Shown here: positions 58,832-64,000 of the stretch, one piece after another
Position numbering within the stretch: the stretch's first letter is position 1
Layout of the letters: each line of letters starts with the position of its first letter
Notes under the pieces: model-generated
The model's database searches: none
Told to the model about the DNA's origin: nothing
What the model saw: the letters and a program-made list of their open reading frames with translations, nothing else
Origin: Microbacterium helvum
Lineage (GTDB): Bacteria; Actinomycetota; Actinomycetes; Actinomycetales; Microbacteriaceae
NCBI RefSeq assembly: GCF_014779795.1
Contig: NZ_JACXZS010000006.1
Coordinates: 43,690 to 107,689, forward strand
Reading direction: 5' to 3'
Length of the DNA stretch: 64,000 bases
Made by a program: the position numbers and the translations under genes

Positions 58832-61245
58832 CGCGCAGCCGCCGTATCGTCCGCCGCGGTGACCCGGCCGGTGTCGCCGTCGACCGTGACGAGCTGCCCG
58901 TCGCGGAGCGTCGACGATCCGACGGCCGTGCCCATGACCGCCGGGATGCCGTACTCCCGCGCGACGATGGCGGCGTGCGAGGCGATGCCGCCCGAGTCCA
59001 CCACGACCGCCACGGCGCGCTGGAACAGCGGCGTCCACGACGGGTTGGTGTACGGGCAGACCAGCACCTCGCCGGGCTGGAGGCGCCCGAACTCCGCGGG
59101 ACCCGTGATGATGCGCGCGGGCCCGGTCGCCCGGCCGGTGCCCGCGGGTTCGCCGGCGACGAGGGCATCGCCGGAGTCGCGGTGCGGGAACACGACGCGC
59201 GGATCGATGAGCCTCGTGCCAGCGAGCTCGTCGCGCCGCGCGGAGCGCGCCCGCACACGCGCCCGCAGGCTCGCGGCCGCGGGCGCACCCGGAGCGGGAA
59301 GACCCTCCACCTCTTCCAGACGCAGGTGCCAGATGTCGTCGGCGTCATCCAGGACACCGGCGGCGGCGAGGCGACGACCGAGCTCGAGGAGCGCCGCGCG
59401 CAGGATCGGCAGCGGTCGCGTGAACTCGTAGTGAGAGTCCTCGCGGAACGCCGTGGCGACCCGTGCTCTCTCGATCCGACGCTGCAGCCGCGGGCTCAGC
59501 GCCTCGATCCGTGGCCGCTCCCGCGACGCGTGCCGGCGAGCCGGATCCTCCCCGCCCCCATCCGGTGCCGCCACCAGAACCTTCACCAGACCGACCACGA
59601 TCTCGGGTGCTTCTCCCCACGTCGGCGACGTCGCGAGCAGGGGCGACGCCGATTCGCGGTGCCCGTGCTCCGCGAGCAGCGCGGTGAACTGCGGGATCCG
59701 CTGCATCGCCGGCACCAGGTCGCGGGGCTCTTCGGCGGCGAACCGCCGTGCCAGGCCGGGATCGGCGCGGACGAGCGCGGCGAGCGCCTCGAGGTCGCGG
59801 TTCGCGCGCTCGGTCGCGCTCCGGCCGTCGAGCAGCAGATCGCTCACCGCGAGCCCAGTGCGAGCGAGCTTGAGTGCGACGATGAGCCGCACGAAGGCGA
59901 CGCCCGACGCGGGCAGGTAGTCGATGCGCAGGTCGGCGACCGGTTCGACGAGCGCCAGCGCGTGGCGCGGCATCCCCACCAGTTCGTTCCACTCCAGCTC
60001 CGCGACGTCGACGGCCGCGAGCTCGCGCACCCGGTCGCGATATCGGACGTATCGGGGGTCGGCCTCCCAGCGCGCCGGATCGTGGCGGCGGGCCCGCGAG
60101 GCGATCAGGAAAGGGGCGAGCACGATGCGCGGCGTGGGATGCGGACGCGGTGGCACGAGCTGCGTGACGACGCCGTCGCGTTCACGAAGGAACCCCTCGA
60201 ATGCGCCGCGCAGGCCGATGCTCTCGGTGACCTTCGCCATGAGCCCCGCGGGCCCGTGGGGCACCCACGTCGACATGTCCATCGGGTAGGGCCGCCAGGG
60301 CAGGAACTCGAGCAGCGTGCCTGCGAGCCTGCGCCGCAGCGGGTTCAGGTGTCCGCGGACCGGCGGCGGTGGCAGCGCCGTCATCGGCCGCGCCTGCAGC
60401 AGCCAGATGCGCCCCGCCGCGATCGCCCACTCGATGTCCTGCGGACGCCCGAACAGCGCGGCGACTTCGGCCGCGCGCCGCGCGAGTTCGGCCAGCTGCG
60501 GTCTCGGGAGTTCGAGGACGGGGATGGATGCCGCATCCCCGCCGGTCTCGTGCACGAGCCCGCCCCCGGCTGCTGGCCGCACCACGACCTCGCTGCGGCC
60601 GGGCGTGAACTGCTGCACCGCGCCGTCGCGCGACAGCACGTAGCGATCCGGCGTGACCAGACCCGAGACGACCGCCTCGCCGAGCCCGGCACCGGCCTCG
60701 ACGACGATCCGGTCACGGTCGCCGGTCACCGGATCGGCGGTGAACATGACGCCTGCGACGTCCGCGTCCACCATCCGCTGCACGACCACTGCGATGCGCA
60801 CCTCTTCGGGGGCGATGCCGAGCCGGTCGCGATACGCCACGGCACGGTCCGTCCAGAGCGACCCCCAGCAGCGGCGGACGGCATCGCGCAGCTCGGCGTG
60901 ACCGACCACGTTCAGGTAGGTGTCCTGCTGGCCGGCGAAGGCGGCGCCCGGCAGGTCCTCGGCGGTCGCACTCGAGCGCACCGCGACCGCGCCCTCGCCG
61001 AGCGCACGGTAGGCATCGGCGAGCGCGCGCTCGAGTGCCGCCGGAAGCTCCGCGCGCTCGTAGCTCGCGCGGTCGCGATCGGGCACCCGGATCGCGGCGT
61101 ACGCGTCGGTCGTGACGACGAACCCGTCCGGCACGGGCATCCCGGCGCGGATCAGCTCGCCGAGATTGGCGCCTTTGCCGCCCGCGCGGGCAAGGTCCTC
61201 CCGCCCGAAGTCGGTGAGCGGGGCGACCATTGGTGCGGCATCCAT
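58828..61245 (-). CDS. PEP-synthase-like enzyme, rifampin phosphotransferase type
   Basis: This 805-aa protein has three parts. An ATP-grasp domain (about residues 10-310) carries GGKGANLGELIRAGMPVPDGF, AVRSSATAEDLPGAAFAGQQ and VMFTADPVTGDRD. A long central domain (about 320-690) does not match PEP synthase. A C-terminal swivelling domain carries the phosphohistidine motif GGIASHAAIVAREYGIPAV (about 750-768). This order and length fit rifampin phosphotransferases, which inactivate rifamycins by transferring phosphate from ATP. No PEP/pyruvate-binding barrel is visible, so PEP synthesis is unlikely; other phosphotransfer substrates remain possible. AAGGAG (61251-61256) lies five bases before the ATG. 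Confidence 0.82.
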   Translation of the reverse strand: MDAAPMVAPLTDFGREDLARAGGKGANLGELIRAGMPVPDGFVVTTDAYAAIRVPDRDRASYERAELPAALERALADAYRALGEGAVAVRSSATAEDLPGAAFAGQQDTYLNVVGHAELRDAVRRCWGSLWTDRAVAYRDRLGIAPEEVRIAVVVQRMVDADVAGVMFTADPVTGDRDRIVVEAGAGLGEAVVSGLVTPDRYVLSRDGAVQQFTPGRSEVVVRPAAGGGLVHETGGDAASIPVLELPRPQLAELARRAAEVAALFGRPQDIEWAIAAGRIWLLQARPMTALPPPPVRGHLNPLRRRLAGTLLEFLPWRPYPMDMSTWVPHGPAGLMAKVTESIGLRGAFEGFLRERDGVVTQLVPPRPHPTPRIVLAPFLIASRARRHDPARWEADPRYVRYRDRVRELAAVDVAELEWNELVGMPRHALALVEPVADLRIDYLPASGVAFVRLIVALKLARTGLAVSDLLLDGRSATERANRDLEALAALVRADPGLARRFAAEEPRDLVPAMQRIPQFTALLAEHGHRESASPLLATSPTWGEAPEIVVGLVKVLVAAPDGGGEDPARRHASRERPRIEALSPRLQRRIERARVATAFREDSHYEFTRPLPILRAALLELGRRLAAAGVLDDADDIWHLRLEEVEGLPAPGAPAAASLRARVRARSARRDELAGTRLIDPRVVFPHRDSGDALVAGEPAGTGRATGPARIITGPAEFGRLQPGEVLVCPYTNPSWTPLFQRAVAVVVDSGGIASHAAIVAREYGIPAVMGTAVGSSTLRDGQLVTVDGDTGRVTAADDTAAAR

Positions 61246-61253
61246 CCGAACTC

Positions 61254-61278
61254 CTTAGTGAACGGTTCGTTCTCTAAG
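61254..61278. promoter_or_regulatory. 25-bp palindromic TetR operator overlapping a ribosome site
   Basis: CTTAG-T-GAACG-GTT-CGTTC-T-CTAAG is symmetric apart from the central three bases and the T/T pair. It begins inside the AAGGAG ribosome site of the phosphotransferase-like gene. A TetR protein bound here would block transcription of its own operon. AT content is higher than in the surroundings. Confidence 0.8.
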
Positions 61279-61597
61279 CGTACGTCCGCGGCCCTCGTCG
61301 GGGAAGACGGAGTGATGCACGGATGCCGGCGCCTCACGCCGCGGGAACGCCCGACGTCGCGCCATCGGGCCGCCGCCTCATGCGGCGGACGCGCCAGGGC
61401 GCCGGCATCCCTTCTCCGCTCTCAGCCGAGGCGCCGCACTCGTGCGCGAGACGCCGCACGCTGGCGACCGCGTTGCGGCACCTCGTGCAACTGTGGGGCG
61501 CGTCACGAAACCGGCACGCGCCGCGGAGACCGGTGTCCACGCACACCCGGGCCGGGCAGACGTGGCCGAGCGACACCATCCCCCGCCGCATCCCGGG
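61279..61597. other. Gene-free gap with a GC hairpin
   Basis: No convincing gene is seen in these 319 bases. A short minus-strand frame (61334-61591, 85 codons, cysteine-rich) has no ribosome site and poor codon use. A 7-bp stem CCGCCGC (61370-61376) with GCGGCGG (61382-61388) could be a weak terminator after the MFS gene. The remainder holds the promoter of the phosphotransferase operon near 61260-61300. Confidence 0.5.
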
Positions 61598-63721
61598 CTA
61601 CTGCGCCGTGCCGGCCTCGCGGGCCTGGCGCCGGGTGAGCGGGGCCGCCTCGGCGGGCACCCGGATGCCGCCGGTGTCGACCTCGACCGGAGCACCGGCC
61701 TCATTCGCCGCGCGCTGGGCCGACAGCGCCGCGTCATCGTCGACCGCCTCTTGCAGCGCCGACTTGGCGCGCAGCGGCGGTGTCTTGAAGAACAGCGACA
61801 GCACGAAGGCGATGATGACCACCCACATCGCGACCCAGTAGACCGCGACCGCCGAATCGTTGAACGCCACCAGCATCGGCTTGCTCAACCGCGGGTCGGC
61901 GCCGACGAGGAACGACGTGTCGTCGACGGTGCTGTCGTCGATCTGCGAGTCCCCGCCGTCATCGGCGAAACGGTCGAGAAGCGTGGGCACCAGCGTGTCG
62001 ACGAACGCGGAACGCTCGTCGGCATCAGAGAGGTCGAGGGTCACGGTGCCCTCGTCCGACAGTCGAGCAGCCGGCACCTGCTTCTGGATCTCGACGAGCG
62101 CCGCCTGCTGCGCCTGGGCGACGGCCGCAGCCGTCGCGGCCGCTTGCTGCGAGGCCGGGAGCTGCCCCGCCTCTACCTGCGCCGCGACCGCGTCCGTGGC
62201 CGCGGCGGTCGCCTGGTCGACGCCCTGCTGCAGCTTCTCGGTCGTCGCGTCGGTCGCCTGGGTGACGATCGGGGTGTAGATCTTCGCCATGATGTCGGCG
62301 TTCTCGGGCGCGGTCGCGACCTCGGGATCGAAGGCCGCGTCGAGCGCGCTCGTGAGAGTGGCTTCGTCGGCGAACGACGCCTGGATGTTCTGCGGCATGA
62401 GGGTGAACATCAGCGACAGCAGCACGGCGGTGCCGAGCGTCCCGCCGATCTGCCGGAAGAACGTCGAGGCGCTCGTCGCGACGCCCATGTCGCGCAGCCC
62501 GACGGAGTTCTGGCTCGCGATCGTCAGCGTCTGCATGAGCTGCCCGAGCCCGAGACCGATGAGCAGCATGCCGCCGGCCATGAACCAGTACGAGGTGTCG
62601 TACTGCAGGCGGGTCAGCCAGAAGAAGCCGATCGAGAGGAACGCGGTGCCGAGGATCGGGAAGATCCGGTACCGCCCGGTGCGGGCGATGATCTGGCCGC
62701 TGCCGATCGAGGCGATCATCATGCCGAGGATCATCGGCAGCATCTGCAGCCCGCTCTCGGTGGGGGTCGCGCCCATCACGAGCTGCAGGTACAGCGGGAT
62801 CGTGAGCATCGCGCCGAACATGCCGAAGCCCACGAACACGCCGATCACGGTCGCCATCGAGAACGTCGACGATCGGAACAGCTTGAGCGGGATGAGCGCG
62901 TCGTCCTTCATGAGCGTCTCGACGATGACGAACGCGATCACGCCGAGGCCGCCGACGATGTAGCACCCGAGTGCGAGCGGGGAGTCCCATCCCCACTCGC
63001 GGCCCTGCTCGGCCACCAGCAGCAACGGCACGAGCGCGATGATCACGGTGGTCGCGCCCCACCAGTCGATGCGGACGGAGTGGATCGGATGCCGCGGGAT
63101 GTGCAGGAACCGCAGCACGATGCCGAGCGCCACCAGGCCGATCGGCACGTTGATGAGGAACACCCAGCGCCAGCCGGCGATGCCGAGGATCTGGTCGGCA
63201 CCCGCGAACAGGCCGCCGATCAGCGGTCCGAGCAGGCTGGAGACACCGAACACGGCGAGGAAGTAGCCCTGGTATTTCGCACGCTCGCGGGGCGCGAGGA
63301 TGTCGCCCATGATCGCGAGCGGCATCGACATCAGGCCGCCGGCACCCAGGCCCTGGATCGCGCGGAACGCCGCGAGCTGCAGCATCGACGTCGAGAACGA
63401 CGCGAGGATCGAGCCGATCACGAACACGACGATCGCGAAGATGAACAGCGGCCGCCTGCCGAAGATGTCGGACAGCTTGCCGTAGATCGGCGTCGAGATG
63501 GTCGAGACGATGAGGTACGCGGTCGTCACCCACGCCTGCTCGCTGAGGCCGTGCAGGTCGTCGCCGATCGTGCGGATCGCGGTGCCGACGACGGTCTGGT
63601 CCAGGGCGGAGAGGAACATGCCCGCCATCAGGCCGAAGATGACGAACAGGATCATCCGGTGGGTCATCACCGGCGCGGCGACGGCCGCGGGCGCCTCGGG
63701 CGACGTGCGGGTCTCAGACAT
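61598..63721 (-). CDS. DHA2-type MFS drug exporter with large extracytoplasmic insert
   Basis: This 707-aa 14-segment major facilitator of the EmrB/QacA group exports drugs using the proton gradient. The motifs SALDQTVVGTAIRTIGDDL (helix 1), GKLSDIFGRRPL (motif A) and GDILAPRERAKYQGYF plus GVSSLLGPLIGGLF (motif C) are clear. Between the last two membrane segments (about residues 450-640) sits an Ala/Gln/Thr-rich loop far longer than usual (VAQAQQAALVEIQKQ, helical). The gene lies upstream of the phosphotransferase/TetR operon on the same strand. Export of the drug sensed there is a possible joint role. Confidence 0.92.
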   Translation of the reverse strand: MSETRTSPEAPAAVAAPVMTHRMILFVIFGLMAGMFLSALDQTVVGTAIRTIGDDLHGLSEQAWVTTAYLIVSTISTPIYGKLSDIFGRRPLFIFAIVVFVIGSILASFSTSMLQLAAFRAIQGLGAGGLMSMPLAIMGDILAPRERAKYQGYFLAVFGVSSLLGPLIGGLFAGADQILGIAGWRWVFLINVPIGLVALGIVLRFLHIPRHPIHSVRIDWWGATTVIIALVPLLLVAEQGREWGWDSPLALGCYIVGGLGVIAFVIVETLMKDDALIPLKLFRSSTFSMATVIGVFVGFGMFGAMLTIPLYLQLVMGATPTESGLQMLPMILGMMIASIGSGQIIARTGRYRIFPILGTAFLSIGFFWLTRLQYDTSYWFMAGGMLLIGLGLGQLMQTLTIASQNSVGLRDMGVATSASTFFRQIGGTLGTAVLLSLMFTLMPQNIQASFADEATLTSALDAAFDPEVATAPENADIMAKIYTPIVTQATDATTEKLQQGVDQATAAATDAVAAQVEAGQLPASQQAAATAAAVAQAQQAALVEIQKQVPAARLSDEGTVTLDLSDADERSAFVDTLVPTLLDRFADDGGDSQIDDSTVDDTSFLVGADPRLSKPMLVAFNDSAVAVYWVAMWVVIIAFVLSLFFKTPPLRAKSALQEAVDDDAALSAQRAANEAGAPVEVDTGGIRVPAEAAPLTRRQAREAGTAQ

Positions 63722-63804
63722 GACTACCCCCGAACTGCAGATCAGCGGATGCGATCGGGCGACTCCGTCGTCGTCAGGTCTGCGCCCATCGTAGACCGCG
63801 CGTG

Positions 63805-63836
63805 TCAGAGCCGCTCGACCTCAGAGCCGCTCGATG
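63805..63836. repeat. Short tandem duplication at the thiolase stop
   Basis: TCAGAGCCGCTCGA occurs twice, 16 bases apart (from 63805 and from 63821). The second copy holds the thiolase stop codon and last codons; the first lies just beyond the stop. It looks like a recent slippage event that duplicated the gene end without changing the protein. Confidence 0.6.
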
Positions 63837-64000
63837 ATCGTCGCGTTCGCCATGCCGCCGCCCTCGCACATCGTCTGCAGTCCGTAGCGACCGCCGGTGG
63901 CCTCGAGATGCGCGACGAGCGTCCCGAGCAGGCGCGTGCCCGAGGCACCGACGGCGTGGCCGAGGGCGATCGCCCCGCCCCACGGGTTCAGCTTCGCCGG
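63821..64000 (-). CDS. Acetyl-CoA acetyltransferase (thiolase), C-terminal part
   Basis: Only the last 59 codons are inside the window; the gene continues beyond 64000. The residues include NPWGGAIALGHAVGASG, with the catalytic histidine, and CEGGGMANATIIERL, with the catalytic cysteine. These are the signature end of thiolase-family enzymes that make or split acetoacetyl-CoA or longer 3-ketoacyl-CoA. The reading is in frame to a TGA at 63821-63823. Whether it is a biosynthetic or a beta-oxidation thiolase cannot be told from this fragment. Confidence 0.93.
   Translation of the reverse strand, partial: PAKLNPWGGAIALGHAVGASGTRLLGTLVAHLEATGGRYGLQTMCEGGGMANATIIERL

Noticed and set aside
61323..61841. 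Possible small gene in the gap before the MFS gene
   Set aside because: It overlaps the MFS gene, lacks a ribosome site and has no recognisable domain.
1..64000. CRISPR arrays, rRNA or tRNA genes
   Set aside because: No regularly spaced repeats and no conserved RNA gene sequence were seen on either strand.

Overview
The window is high-GC, densely coding DNA. Many genes overlap by 4 bp (ATGA or GTGA), start with GTG, or sit just behind TAnnnT -10 boxes with almost no leader. It contains a DUF222-HNH protein and a DUF2510 protein, and both families are common in Microbacteriaceae. The best guess is a Microbacterium-like actinobacterium. This is inferred from sequence style; no rRNA or tRNA gene is present to confirm it. 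The first ~90 bases are low-complexity (long G and C runs) and look like a contig edge.

Region 1 (about 0.1-38.7 kb) is a large carbohydrate-use region. A plus-strand cluster (115-8616) carries two ABC sugar permeases, a GH92 alpha-mannosidase, an unrecognised 564-aa protein and an FAD-dependent oxidoreductase. It converges on a long minus-strand array (31120 down to 8626). In transcription order this array has two large secreted clan-A-type glycoside hydrolases, a PL22-like propeller protein, a second FAD oxidoreductase with an extra C-terminal half, a GH38 alpha-mannosidase, and a complete second permease system (lipoprotein, permease, permease). It then continues with a DapA/NanA-family aldolase, an Asp-box propeller protein, an IclR regulator, an amidohydrolase, and a Rieske/flavin reductase/ferredoxin fusion. 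No ABC ATPase is present, so a shared MsiK-type ATPase elsewhere is inferred. A divergent ROK regulator leads into a CE15-type glucuronoyl esterase that is broken by one extra C, then a beta-glucuronidase. A GH2 beta-galactosidase follows on the other strand. Mannosidases, uronic-acid enzymes and redox enzymes together suggest use of a mixed mannose/uronate-containing glycan, with an oxidative step that is not explained.

Region 2 (38.8-46.8 kb) is ordinary chromosome: a YCII protein, a rhamnose mutarotase, three small genes, two strong hairpin terminators, and a 1923-aa secreted amylopullulanase under LacI-type operator sequences.

Region 3 (46.8-58.2 kb) is an 11.3-kb defence island bounded by two 47-bp direct repeats with a single mismatch (46791-46837 and 58129-58175). 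It holds hsdM, hsdS and an Mrr-type endonuclease with overlapping ends. It also holds a NYN-domain nuclease, a membrane protein with DUF2510, PASTA and two Ltp-type repeats, a DUF222-HNH protein, a small unknown gene, and hsdR ending 3 bp before the second repeat. The genes and the repeats coincide closely enough to suggest that the whole island moved as one unit.

Region 4 (58.2-64 kb) has a TetR-type repressor translationally coupled to a PEP-synthase/rifampin-phosphotransferase-like enzyme. A 25-bp palindrome overlaps the ribosome binding site of that enzyme gene. A DHA2-type MFS exporter and the C-terminal 59 codons of a thiolase complete the window.
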